A DNA stretch of 37,713 nucleotides from Bacillota bacterium (GTDB taxonomy: Bacteria > Bacillota > Bacilli > Alicyclobacillales > SLC66). Positions within the stretch are counted from its first letter, which is position 1; each line of letters begins with the position of its first letter. The notes below the pieces were generated by a model, which was not told the origin of the DNA, ran no database searches, and worked only from the letters and a program-made list of their open reading frames with translations. The DNA lies in the NCBI GenBank assembly GCA_021846165.1, contig JAJZCL010000007.1, positions 1 through 37,713 on the forward strand, given 5' to 3'. Shown here piece by piece: positions 25,346-33,575 of this stretch. Position numbers and translations under genes: made by a program.

Positions 25346-26338
25346 ATGCATCGGCTTATGCGCATGGCTTTGGGTCTGCTGAGTGCGACGATCGCCATCA
25401 GCCTGTCTGGTTGCGGTTTTGTCAATGTGGCAAACTTAAAGCCCTCCGTCCGTAAAACGTACGCGTTGATCGTGGCTTCGCGCACTTGGCTCAGGAATGC
25501 GCAGGTGGCAAATGAACTCGCAAGTCCGCCCGACGGGGTTAGCATCGTGTCCATGATAACGGACGGGGTCTCGACAACACGGTTAATTTCTGAAATTGAT
25601 CATTCAAATGCCAACGTCATTGTGATGATTCAACCAGTCGCCGCTTTACTGTCTTTGCCTGCCGATCATCCACAGGTGCATTACGATGTCATCGGTGCGG
25701 AACAACCTGTCGCCGGTCAGAATGTGACGACAGTCGCGCCGAATCCTGAACAGGCTGCGTCTGTCGCAGGGTATATTGCGGGCGGTAACGCAGTTTTGGG
25801 GCAACCCATTTACGTTTTGAGCGCGAATGCTAACCCGATTGCGATGGCGGGGGTGGTGAACGCTGTTTATTCGGGGGCACGAGCGGCGTTCTCTAAAAGC
25901 AGTGTGAGTTGGACGAACGCGCTTGCCACTTCCTACTCTGCGTTGAATGGGATCTGGTTGGTGTGGGGCAATGTGCCGACAAGTGATGTGGCACCGATTA
26001 TCGCCACTAGACAACCGCTGATTACGATCAATTCCAACAACGACTTGTCAAGTACGACGCTCTTGGCTGAATTGACGTCAACGGCATGGGTGGCGAACGG
26101 ACTGAAGATGGCGCTTCAGACCATCGCCGAAGGGCAGTCACCGCCAACTGTGAATGTGCCTGTGAAGTTTCGTTTGCTGGCTTCTTCCGGATGGCAACAA
26201 CCTGACGGCATAACCAACTATGAAAACATGATCGCTCAGGGCACTCTTTCTCCGACGGGATTTTTACAAGGCGTTCCCAGCGTGAAAGCGGCGCAGTCGT
26301 TGCGCCTGCCGCTGCCGCCACACACCGCGAAAGGTTAG
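25346..26338 (+). CDS. Lipoprotein with BMP/periplasmic-binding-like fold
   Basis: A 330-residue exported lipoprotein: positively charged N-terminus, hydrophobic stretch and lipobox LSGC with Cys23. The mature part alternates strands and helices in a periplasmic-binding-like pattern (YALIVASRTW, NVIVMIQPVAALLSL, YVLSANANPIAMAGVV, GIWLVWGNVPTSDVAPIIAT, LITINSN), resembling the BMP/Med group of basic membrane lipoproteins. That similarity is by eye, and family membership is moderately sure. Med in B. subtilis affects competence; other BMP proteins bind nucleosides. ATG 25346 follows AAGAGGATGGG. It has no ABC transporter genes beside it. ymfK begins 10 bases downstream. Confidence 0.7.
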   Translation: MHRLMRMALGLLSATIAISLSGCGFVNVANLKPSVRKTYALIVASRTWLRNAQVANELASPPDGVSIVSMITDGVSTTRLISEIDHSNANVIVMIQPVAALLSLPADHPQVHYDVIGAEQPVAGQNVTTVAPNPEQAASVAGYIAGGNAVLGQPIYVLSANANPIAMAGVVNAVYSGARAAFSKSSVSWTNALATSYSALNGIWLVWGNVPTSDVAPIIATRQPLITINSNNDLSSTTLLAELTSTAWVANGLKMALQTIAEGQSPPTVNVPVKFRLLASSGWQQPDGITNYENMIAQGTLSPTGFLQGVPSVKAAQSLRLPLPPHTAKG

Positions 26339-26348
26339 GGGGGATACG

Positions 26349-27107
26349 ATGAACGAATGGTATATGGAATACCGGATTTATAAAGACCGTTTTGGCTTGT
26401 TGGGCGATATCGCTTCACTGCTTGGCATGATGGCGATTAATATTGAAACGTTGCGAGACATTGAAGACCGGCGGCGAGGGTTTTTGATTCGCACGGATGA
26501 TCCGGCGAAGATCGAGAGCCTGCGCACTCTTTTGGAATACGTGGAGAACATCAAATTGACAGCGCTTCGCCAACCCACACTGCTGGATCGGCTGGCGCTT
26601 CGTCACGGCAAGCTGATCACGAAAAGTGTTCAAGAAGAGAAGGTGAATACGTACCAGTTCACGCGCGATGAACTTGGTATGTTGGTGGATTTCCTGGGCG
26701 AACACCTTAAGGCGTCAGGCAATCAGGTAATGGGAATACGCGGCATGCCAAGGGTGGGCAAAACCGAGTCGTTAGTCGCGGCCAGCGTGTACGCTGGTAA
26801 ACGTTGGACGTTTGTTTCGTCCACGCTTTTAAAGCAGACCATTCGCAAGGAGCTTGATGACGAGGAGTTGAGTGTGGAAGATCATGTGTATATCATTGAT
26901 GGCATTGTGTCCACAATGAGGGGGGACGAGGAGCATACGCGACTTCTGCGTCGGATTTTGCGATTGGAGGCTCCCAAGATCATCGAACACCCGGATATTT
27001 TTGTGCAACGTTCCGAATTTTCATGGAAGTTGTTTAATCGCATCATTGAACTCCGCAACACGCCGGATGAAGTGATTACTTACGAAGCGCTCAAGCACTT
27101 GGAATGA
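26349..27107 (+). CDS. ymfK: YmfK family protein (DUF3388): ACT-like domain plus P-loop
   Basis: A 252-residue protein matching the DUF3388/YmfK family that sits upstream of rodZ (ymfM) in Bacilli. The first 75 residues look like an ACT domain (YRIYKDRFGLLGDIASLLG, then INIETLRDIEDRRRGFLIRTDD). Next comes a region ending in a Walker A-type loop GMPRVGKT (132-139), and a hydrophobic strand with Asp, DHVYIIDGI (178-186), that may be Walker B. ATG 26349 follows AGGGGGGAT. No experimental function is known to me; the layout suggests a ligand-sensing nucleotide-binding switch, which is inference. Confidence 0.82.
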   Translation: MNEWYMEYRIYKDRFGLLGDIASLLGMMAINIETLRDIEDRRRGFLIRTDDPAKIESLRTLLEYVENIKLTALRQPTLLDRLALRHGKLITKSVQEEKVNTYQFTRDELGMLVDFLGEHLKASGNQVMGIRGMPRVGKTESLVAASVYAGKRWTFVSSTLLKQTIRKELDDEELSVEDHVYIIDGIVSTMRGDEEHTRLLRRILRLEAPKIIEHPDIFVQRSEFSWKLFNRIIELRNTPDEVITYEALKHLE

Positions 27108-27126
27108 AGAGTGGGAGGTGTTTCAT

Positions 27127-28104
27127 CTGCAGGGCAACCGTTCTGACACGTCAAACGACAGTCACATGGACGCGAATCGTTTGCGGGAAATGGGCGCGTT
27201 TTTAAAGCGAACCCGCGAAGAGAAGGGCATTGGTCTGGAGGCGGCAGTTCATGCGACGAAGATTCGCAGTCGTTATCTGCTGGCGATTGAAGAAGGGGAA
27301 TTTGAGGTGTTGCCGGGCAACGTGTACGCGCGTGGTTTTGTGCGCGGTTACGCCAATTATTTAGGGCTCGACGGGGAAAAAATCGCCCAACAGTACATGG
27401 GCGGCGCGGTAGAGTCGCGATCGGAACAACGGCGTGAGGAAAGCCAATTTGAGCCACCGCGGGAAAATCAGGCGGGCATCATGGAGGAAGCGGCACCGTT
27501 CATTCCGATGTTGCCAAAAATCCCGTCGCAGACGAAACCGCAACGGGTGATGGCAAAGCGCAAAGCGCGGTCTGCCGTGGTCGGTAGGCGAAAGGGCAAT
27601 TCCGGAACGGGGTTGTCAAGTTTGATCATGTGGGTGGCAGGGATTATTCTGTTGCTGACGGCTGCGATTGTTGTGTACAACTACTCGATGAGCTTCCATT
27701 CGCAAAGCAACATGGTCGCGACGGGAACACAACCGCCGTCGACAGTGGCGTCGAGTACGGTTTCTTCGCAAACGAAAATTCCATCTGCATCGCAACCGAT
27801 CAAATTTGTCCAGGCATCTAGCGGAACTTACTCGGCGACCTACAATGTGATAACGACAAAACCGTTGCAGGTCGCGGTGAAGGCAGTCGCGGGCAAGTGC
27901 TGGTTTGAGGTCAAGGCAGACGGCAAGGTGATTGAACCAAGCTTGACCCTGCAAAAAGGACAGATGCAGGTGTGGATGGCAACATCGAACATGCAACTGC
28001 TTGTTGGCGATAGTTTGAACATTTCGATGACGATTAACGGCGCCAATGCCCCTTTAAATCGTCATGCGAACGGGGGATACACCTATATGTTTGTCAGAAA
28101 ATAG
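27127..28104 (+). CDS. rodZ: Cell-shape/cytoskeletal protein RodZ (YmfM)
   Basis: RodZ links MreB filaments to the membrane. Order of parts: N-terminal HTH_25/Xre-like domain (LREMGAFLKRTREEKGIGL through GFVRGYANYLGLD), a basic linker, one membrane segment (LIMWVAGIILLLTAAIVVY), a Ser/Thr-rich linker, and a C-terminal extracytoplasmic DUF4115 beta-domain (VAVKAVAGKCWFEVKADGK to the end). The only strong ribosome binding site, GGGAGGTG (27113-27120), overlaps the in-frame GTG 27118 and is 6 bases before CTG 27127, so I place the start at CTG; ATG 27166 would still keep the HTH but lacks a site. About 325 residues. Confidence 0.88.
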   Translation: MQGNRSDTSNDSHMDANRLREMGAFLKRTREEKGIGLEAAVHATKIRSRYLLAIEEGEFEVLPGNVYARGFVRGYANYLGLDGEKIAQQYMGGAVESRSEQRREESQFEPPRENQAGIMEEAAPFIPMLPKIPSQTKPQRVMAKRKARSAVVGRRKGNSGTGLSSLIMWVAGIILLLTAAIVVYNYSMSFHSQSNMVATGTQPPSTVASSTVSSQTKIPSASQPIKFVQASSGTYSATYNVITTKPLQVAVKAVAGKCWFEVKADGKVIEPSLTLQKGQMQVWMATSNMQLLVGDSLNISMTINGANAPLNRHANGGYTYMFVRK

Positions 28105-28131
28105 ACATCATTTTAGAAAGGGAGATGGAGG

Positions 28132-28623
28132 ATGGCAAAAGAGTCGTCGTTTGACATCGTGTCAAAAACCGACATGCAAGAAGTGGTCAACGCAGTGCAT
28201 CAAACGCAAAAAGAAATCGAAACGCGCTTTGATTTTAAGGGAAGCAAGAGCCGACTCGATTTGCAGGGGGAAGAGATTGTGGTCGTCGGGGACGATGAGT
28301 ACAAGCTCGACAGCGTGATTGATGTGCTGAAGTCCAAACTAATCAAGCGCGGTGTGGGCTTAAAGTCGTTGGAGTACGGCAAGGTCGAGCCTGCCACGCA
28401 AGGCACCGTCAGGCAAACGATCAAGGTCAAGCAGGGCATCTCCCAAGAGATCGCAAAACAGATCGTTAAAGACGTGAAAGAATTGAAAATCAAGGTGCAG
28501 CCTTCCATCCAGGGCGATCAGGTGCGCATGGTCGGCAAGGAAAAAGATGAACTGCAAGCGGTCATCAAGTTTTTGAAAGAGCGGGACTACCCAGTGGATC
28601 TTCAGTTTGTGAATTATCGTTAA
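28132..28623 (+). CDS. yajQ: YajQ family nucleotide-binding protein
   Basis: A 163-residue UPF0234 protein with two ferredoxin-like halves. Family blocks: MAKESSFDIVSKTDMQEVVNA, TRFDFKGSKS, VKQGISQEIAKQIVKDVKE, LKIKVQPSIQGDQVRMVGK and LKERDYPVDLQFVNYR. Members bind RNA or nucleotides, and Xanthomonas YajQ homologues bind cyclic di-GMP; the role in Firmicutes is not settled. ATG 28132 has AAAGGGAG (28117-28124). It is the last gene before the rimO promoter. Confidence 0.94.
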   Translation: MAKESSFDIVSKTDMQEVVNAVHQTQKEIETRFDFKGSKSRLDLQGEEIVVVGDDEYKLDSVIDVLKSKLIKRGVGLKSLEYGKVEPATQGTVRQTIKVKQGISQEIAKQIVKDVKELKIKVQPSIQGDQVRMVGKEKDELQAVIKFLKERDYPVDLQFVNYR

Positions 28624-28641
28624 GTGGTTCCCCGTTGGATT

Positions 28642-28670
28642 TTGACACTTTTCTATAAGAACGATATAAT
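28642..28670 (+). promoter_or_regulatory. Consensus sigma-A promoter for the rimO operon
   Basis: TTGACA (28642-28647) and TATAAT (28665-28670) are exact consensus hexamers with a 17-base spacer. GAAC (28659-28662) and GTTC (28671-28674) flank the -10 as a small dyad. The predicted leader is about 75 nt and holds a short GCGG-GTCAT-CCGC hairpin followed by a T-rich stretch. Confidence 0.88.
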
Positions 28671-28752
28671 GTTCGAATAGGTAATGTGATGCTGTGTCGA
28701 GTGGCGGGTCATCCGCTTCATTTTTTTGTCAACTTTTCTTCTGGAGGAACTT

Positions 28753-30087
28753 ATGATGTCCGCTCGGCGAGTTGCCATAGTGACATTGGGCTGTGAAAAA
28801 AATCTGGTGGATTCAGAAGTGATGTCCGGCCTGGTCGAACAAAAAGGTTATGTCTTGACAAAGGATCCAGAGCTTGCGGATGTTGTGATCGTCAATACCT
28901 GTGCGTTTATCGACGCGGCTAAGCAGGAATCCGTCGACACGGTGCTGCAGATAGCCGATTTGAAAGCAAGGGACGCCAGTAAGAAGTTGTTGGTTGCCGG
29001 GTGCATGGCACAGCGGTATGCCGATCAGTTGCTGGAGGAACTGCCGGAAATCGATGGCGTTGTGGGAACGGGCGAATTTCCTCGCATTACGGAACTGATC
29101 GAACGTGTGCAATCTGGGGAACGGCCGAAACTGATCGGCAATCCAGTCTACCTTTACGATGACCGCACGCCGCGCAAACTGCCTGACGGCAGTGCGTCTG
29201 CGTATGTGAAAATCGCGGAGGGCTGCGATCATCAGTGTACGTTTTGCGTGATTCCCGCCATTCGCGGTCGTTATCGTTCGCGTTCACTGGAAAGCATCGT
29301 TCGGGAAGTCGAGGAACTGGCGCATAAGGGTGTCCGGGAAGTCAACTTGATTGCTCAGGATACGACGCAGTACGGGTATGATCTGTACGGCAAACGCCGC
29401 TTGGCGGATCTGTTGCGAGCGCTTAACGCCGTGGCGGGGATCGAGTGGATTCGCGTCCACTATGCTTATCCAGGCGCCTTTACGGACGAGTTGATCGCCG
29501 CGTTCCGGGATATGCCCAAGGTGGTCAAGTACGTCGATTTGCCGTTGCAGCACTCGCAAGATCACATCTTGCGCGCGATGTTGCGTCCAGGAAGACAGGC
29601 GCAAATTCGAGAGTTGGTCGCGCAAATTCGCGAAAACATTCCCGACGTCGCGATCCGCACATCGCTGATCGTCGGCTTTCCGGGCGAAACTGCCGAAGAT
29701 TTTGAGCAGCTGAAGCGATTCGTTGAGGAATTGGCGTTTGACCACGTTGGGGTGTTCACGTACTCGCCAGAGGAAGAAGCTCCTTCGTTTCACTTTGCGC
29801 TGCAGGTGAATGAAGCGGAAAAGGAGCGCCGCGCCAATGAATTGATGGAAACGGCAAGGGTGGTGGCGGCACAGCGCCTGGAACGCCACGTCGGTAAAGT
29901 GGTTCCCGTGTTGATTGAAGAGGCGTCAGAAGATGCGCCAGGGGAGTACACGGGGCGCTCGCCCTATGACGCGCACGAAATTGACGGCGTCGTTCACGTG
30001 CTTGGCGTTGGCTTGGAAGTCGGGGCAATCGTTCCGGTGCGCATTACCCATTCGCTTGATTTTGATCTTGTCGGGGAGGCCGTGTGA
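28753..30087 (+). CDS. rimO: Ribosomal protein S12 methylthiotransferase RimO
   Basis: A radical SAM enzyme that adds a methylthio group to an Asp of ribosomal protein S12. The N-terminal MTTase domain has three cluster cysteines (C14, C50, C84), in TLGCEKNLVDSE, VNTCAFID and VAGCMAQ. The radical SAM motif is C158, C162, C165 in EGCDHQCTFCVIP. The IRTSLIVGFPGET and HVGVFTYSPEE blocks and a C-terminal TRAM domain follow. GCEKNLVDSE and the 'APGEYTGRSPYDAPEIDG'-like end favour RimO over MiaB/MtaB. ATG 28753 (or 28756) follows GGAGG (28743-28747). To my knowledge B. subtilis lacks RimO, so this gene is an addition relative to that map. 444 residues. Confidence 0.93.
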   Translation: MMSARRVAIVTLGCEKNLVDSEVMSGLVEQKGYVLTKDPELADVVIVNTCAFIDAAKQESVDTVLQIADLKARDASKKLLVAGCMAQRYADQLLEELPEIDGVVGTGEFPRITELIERVQSGERPKLIGNPVYLYDDRTPRKLPDGSASAYVKIAEGCDHQCTFCVIPAIRGRYRSRSLESIVREVEELAHKGVREVNLIAQDTTQYGYDLYGKRRLADLLRALNAVAGIEWIRVHYAYPGAFTDELIAAFRDMPKVVKYVDLPLQHSQDHILRAMLRPGRQAQIRELVAQIRENIPDVAIRTSLIVGFPGETAEDFEQLKRFVEELAFDHVGVFTYSPEEEAPSFHFALQVNEAEKERRANELMETARVVAAQRLERHVGKVVPVLIEEASEDAPGEYTGRSPYDAHEIDGVVHVLGVGLEVGAIVPVRITHSLDFDLVGEAV

Positions 30088-30666
30088 GTGAATCTGGCCA
30101 ATCGCCTTACGGTGGCAAGAGTCATTCTGGTTCCTTTTGTGATTTTGTTCCTACTGATTCCAACGCCGCATTGGGGTTTGCAAATGGACGGTCGCTGGTT
30201 GTCTGGCGGCGCGATGCTGGCCACCGTGATTTTTGTCGTGGCCTCCGCGACCGACACGCTGGACGGGTATATCGCCAGGAAACACGGACTGATTACTAAC
30301 TTTGGGAAGTTTATGGATCCCCTTGCGGATAAGCTGCTGGTTTCCGCCGCTTTGATTTCTTTGGTCGCGCTGCACCGCGTTCCAGCGTGGATCGCGATCG
30401 TGATGATCGGTCGCGAGTTTGCGGTGACCGGACTCCGTACGGTTGCTTCGGCAGCGGGCGTGGTGATTGCGGCAAGCCAGCTTGGCAAATGGAAAACCGT
30501 CACTCAGATGGTGGCGATCGTGTTGTTAATGTTGAACGACTTCCCCCTCGCTTACATAGGCTTTCCGCTTGATCAGGTGATGCTGTATCTGGCGGCGTTG
30601 ATGACGCTTTGGAGCGGGTTTGATTATTTCTACAAAAATCGCCACGCCATACGCATCAACGAGTGA
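30088..30666 (+). CDS. pgsA: CDP-diacylglycerol-glycerol-3-phosphate 3-phosphatidyltransferase PgsA
   Basis: Makes phosphatidylglycerol phosphate, the committed step to phosphatidylglycerol and cardiolipin, in the membrane. The complete CDP-alcohol phosphotransferase motif is present: D56, D59-G60, A63-R64, G73, D77, D81. Several hydrophobic membrane segments cover most of the 192 residues. The start is GTG 30088, adjacent to the rimO stop, with GGGGAGG (30073-30079). cinA follows after 14 bases. Confidence 0.96.
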   Translation: MNLANRLTVARVILVPFVILFLLIPTPHWGLQMDGRWLSGGAMLATVIFVVASATDTLDGYIARKHGLITNFGKFMDPLADKLLVSAALISLVALHRVPAWIAIVMIGREFAVTGLRTVASAAGVVIAASQLGKWKTVTQMVAIVLLMLNDFPLAYIGFPLDQVMLYLAALMTLWSGFDYFYKNRHAIRINE

Positions 30667-30680
30667 TGGGGGAGGCTGTC

Positions 30681-31934
30681 ATGAACGCAGAATTGATCGC
30701 AGTCGGCACGGAAATTCTGCTGGGGGATATCGAGAACTCGCACGCTCGTTACTTGTCCCAGGAGTTTTCTAAATTAGGGATCAGCGTGTATCACCACAGT
30801 GCCGTAGGCGACCATTTGGGGAGAGTGGTGGAGCAGGTCAAGCTTGCTTTGGATCGTTCCGACGTGATTGTCATCACGGGCGGTCTTGGACCGACAGATG
30901 ATGATGTGACGCGCAAAGGAGTGGCTGACGCCTGTGGGTTGCCGCTTTGCTTTGACGAAGCAGCGTATGCAATGCACGTAGTGCCTTATTTTGATCAAAT
31001 AGGCAGAGAGCCTAAACCAGTCCAAAAGCGTCAAGCAGAACGGGTGGGCGCTGCGGTTTTTTTGCCGAACGAGCGCGGCACCGCACCCGGGCAGTACCTT
31101 GAGTGGCAGGGAAAGCACTTGTTTTTGCTGCCTGGCCCGCCGCTTGAGATGAGGGGAATGTTTGCGTCTTCAGTGCGTCCGCTGCTTGTCAAAATTGCCG
31201 GAACAGGCACCATTGCGAGCCGGGTGTTACACCTGTTTGGGATTGGCGAGTCGGCGGCGGAAGCGAAGGTACTCGACGTATTGCAGGCGCAGACGAACCC
31301 GACCATCGCGCCGCTTGCCGGCGAGGGAGAGATGCTTTTTCGCATCACCGCGAAAGCGGATGACGTGGCGCACGCGAAGGCTATGATCGCCCCTGTTGAG
31401 GCGGAGATGAAGGCACGTCTTGAACGGTACATTTACGGTTATGATGAAGATACGCTGGCATCTGTCGCGTTTCGCCGCTTGGCGAAGCGGCATGCGCGGG
31501 TCGGGTTTGCAGAAAGCTGCACGGGCGGGATGCTCTCGTCAATGCTGGTCGACTTGCCGGGCAGTTCCGAGGTGTTTGCGGGTGCTGTGGTCGCTTACGA
31601 CAACCGCGTCAAGACGGACTTGCTTGGGGTTGATCAGGGCGTGTTGGAACGCTTCGGGGCGGTCAGCGAAGAAACGGCCAAATTCATGGCGGAAGGCGTG
31701 CGCAGGAGACTAGTTTGTGAGATCGGGGTTGGCGTGACGGGCATCGCCGGACCTGGCGGGGGCACGGACGAGAAACCTGTGGGGCTGGTGTATGTGGCCG
31801 CCTCAGATGGTGCCGTTACTCACGTGGAACGATATGTTTTTCCGGGTAGCCGCGCGCAGGTGCGGTTGCGCGCCGCTAAGGCGGCATTGCACATGGTAGT
31901 GAACTTGTTAAATGACCTTGAGGTGAAAAAATGA
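30681..31934 (+). CDS. cinA: CinA-like protein (NMN deamidase / ADP-ribose pyrophosphatase family)
   Basis: A two-domain CinA: N-terminal MoaB/MogA-like domain (COG1058) with GGLGPTDDD at 67-75, and C-terminal CinA domain with AESCTGG (277-283) and GVTGIAGPGGGT. The C-terminal domain is an NMN deamidase in characterised members; CinA is competence-induced in some Firmicutes. ATG 30681 follows GGGGGAGG (30668-30675), so the in-frame GTG 30663 is not used. The length of 417 residues matches B. subtilis (416). Its stop overlaps the start of the helicase gene (ATGA), suggesting coupled translation. Confidence 0.94.
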   Translation: MNAELIAVGTEILLGDIENSHARYLSQEFSKLGISVYHHSAVGDHLGRVVEQVKLALDRSDVIVITGGLGPTDDDVTRKGVADACGLPLCFDEAAYAMHVVPYFDQIGREPKPVQKRQAERVGAAVFLPNERGTAPGQYLEWQGKHLFLLPGPPLEMRGMFASSVRPLLVKIAGTGTIASRVLHLFGIGESAAEAKVLDVLQAQTNPTIAPLAGEGEMLFRITAKADDVAHAKAMIAPVEAEMKARLERYIYGYDEDTLASVAFRRLAKRHARVGFAESCTGGMLSSMLVDLPGSSEVFAGAVVAYDNRVKTDLLGVDQGVLERFGAVSEETAKFMAEGVRRRLVCEIGVGVTGIAGPGGGTDEKPVGLVYVAASDGAVTHVERYVFPGSRAQVRLRAAKAALHMVVNLLNDLEVKK

Positions 31935-33532
31935 CAACGTTTCTGGAGTTTGAATTAAGCAAAAAATTACAAGACGCGATTGATGAAATGGGTTATGAGG
32001 AGCCGTCTCCCATTCAAGCGACTTGCATTCCGCTTGTCCTCGCAGGGAAAGACGTGATTGGACAGGCTCAGACAGGCACTGGAAAAACGGCGGCGTTTGG
32101 CATCCCCCTCGTGGAGAAGTCGACGAACGCCCCCCTCGTACGGGCGATTGTGTTGCTGCCGACGCGGGAGCTAGCGATTCAGGTGGCGGGGGAAATTCGC
32201 AAAATATCCAAATTTAAGCGCACCAGGGTGTTGCCGATTTACGGTGGTCAATCGATCGGGCATCAGATCCGCGCGCTTGAGCAAGGGGTGCATATTGTGA
32301 TCGGGACGCCGGGGCGGGTACTTGATCACCTGCGCCGCGGCACTTTAAAACTCGACAAAGTCCAGTCGGTGGTGCTGGACGAGGCGGATGAGATGCTTGA
32401 CATGGGATTTATCGAGGATATCGAGACCATTCTGCAAGAAACGCCAAGTGAGCGGCAAACGCTGCTGTTTTCGGCGACGTTTCCCCCCGAGGTGAAGCGA
32501 CTGGCTGTTCGCTACATGAATCAACCGGAACATGCGCAGATGGTCAGCGGAGAGATGACGGTGCCGCTGACGGATCAGGTGTATTACAAGGTGCTGGAGC
32601 GCACCAAGTTAGACAGCATGTGCCGGATCATTGACAGTGAGGACGTTTCCCTTGGCATTATTTTTTGCCGTACCAAGCGCGGTGTCGACGAATTGACGGA
32701 GGCGTTGATCGGGCGCGGCTATATGGCTGACGGGTTGCATGGGGACATGAGCCAGGCGCAGCGTGATCGGGTGATGAAACGGTTCCGTTCCGGTGATATC
32801 GAGTTGCTGGTTGCGACCGATGTGGCGGCGCGTGGCCTGGACGTAGGCAACGTGACGCATGTGTTCAACTATGACATTCCGCAGGACACCGAGGCGTATG
32901 TCCACCGCATTGGCCGTACTGGACGCGCGGGCAAGCGTGGTTTGGCGATTACGCTGGTGACGCCGCGTGAATTCAAGTTGTTGAAAATGATCGAACGGGA
33001 CACGAAAGCGACGATCGAGGGGCGCGATTTGCCAACGGTGCAGGATGTGGCGGAACGGCAGGCGGAGATTTGGCGGGAACGGTTGCAGGTAGCGGTGCAG
33101 GAAGGTGGCCTGGCGCATTACAAGGCTGTACTTGGCCCGATTATCGACGAGGTCGATCCGGTGGACTTGGCGGCGGCAGCTCTCAAACTCGCCTCCGACG
33201 GGGATCTGGAGGTCAACGCCTATGACCAGTACGACTTTGGCGATACGGGCGGTGCATCGGGTATGGTGAGGTTCTTTATCAACTTAGGTCGCGGTTCACG
33301 AATGGGCCCCAGCGACTTGGTACGCGCGATTTCCGCTGAGTCTGGAATTCCGGGCAGCGCGATTGGAAAAATCGACATTTTTGACAAGTTTTCATTTGTG
33401 GAAATTGAAGAAGATTCGGCGCCGTTTGTGTTTGAGGCGTTGCGACAGTCGCGCATTAATGGCATTCGTGTGAATATTGAACCGGCGCGTCCGCGTGAGG
33501 CGGACAAGTCGTATCGGCGTAGCCGATTCTAG
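31931..33532 (+). CDS. DEAD-box RNA helicase with DbpA-type RNA-binding domain (DeaD/CsdA-like)
   Basis: An ATP-dependent RNA helicase of 533 residues. Core motifs: Q motif around GYEEPSPIQ, I AQTGTGKT (46-53), Ia PTRELAIQ, II DEAD (150-153), III SAT (181-183), V ATDVAARGLD, VI HRIGRTGR. A linker is followed by a DbpA-like RNA-binding domain near 445-520 (FINLGRGSRMGPSDLVRAI, IGKIDIFDKFSFVEI) and a short Arg/Ser end. It combines a DeaD/CshA-like core with a DbpA C-terminal domain, so a role in ribosome assembly or cold-related RNA remodelling is likely. ATG 31931 overlaps the cinA stop, with GAGGTG upstream. In B. subtilis cinA is followed directly by recA. Confidence 0.93.
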   Translation: MTTFLEFELSKKLQDAIDEMGYEEPSPIQATCIPLVLAGKDVIGQAQTGTGKTAAFGIPLVEKSTNAPLVRAIVLLPTRELAIQVAGEIRKISKFKRTRVLPIYGGQSIGHQIRALEQGVHIVIGTPGRVLDHLRRGTLKLDKVQSVVLDEADEMLDMGFIEDIETILQETPSERQTLLFSATFPPEVKRLAVRYMNQPEHAQMVSGEMTVPLTDQVYYKVLERTKLDSMCRIIDSEDVSLGIIFCRTKRGVDELTEALIGRGYMADGLHGDMSQAQRDRVMKRFRSGDIELLVATDVAARGLDVGNVTHVFNYDIPQDTEAYVHRIGRTGRAGKRGLAITLVTPREFKLLKMIERDTKATIEGRDLPTVQDVAERQAEIWRERLQVAVQEGGLAHYKAVLGPIIDEVDPVDLAAAALKLASDGDLEVNAYDQYDFGDTGGASGMVRFFINLGRGSRMGPSDLVRAISAESGIPGSAIGKIDIFDKFSFVEIEEDSAPFVFEALRQSRINGIRVNIEPARPREADKSYRRSRF

Positions 33533-33575
33533 ACGAGAGAACAGCGGCATATAGAGCGGCAACTATGCTTGCGCC

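Noticed and set aside
28659-28674. GAAC/GTTC pair at the rimO promoter as a LexA box
   Set aside because: The half-sites are 8 bases apart instead of the 4 in Gram-positive SOS boxes.
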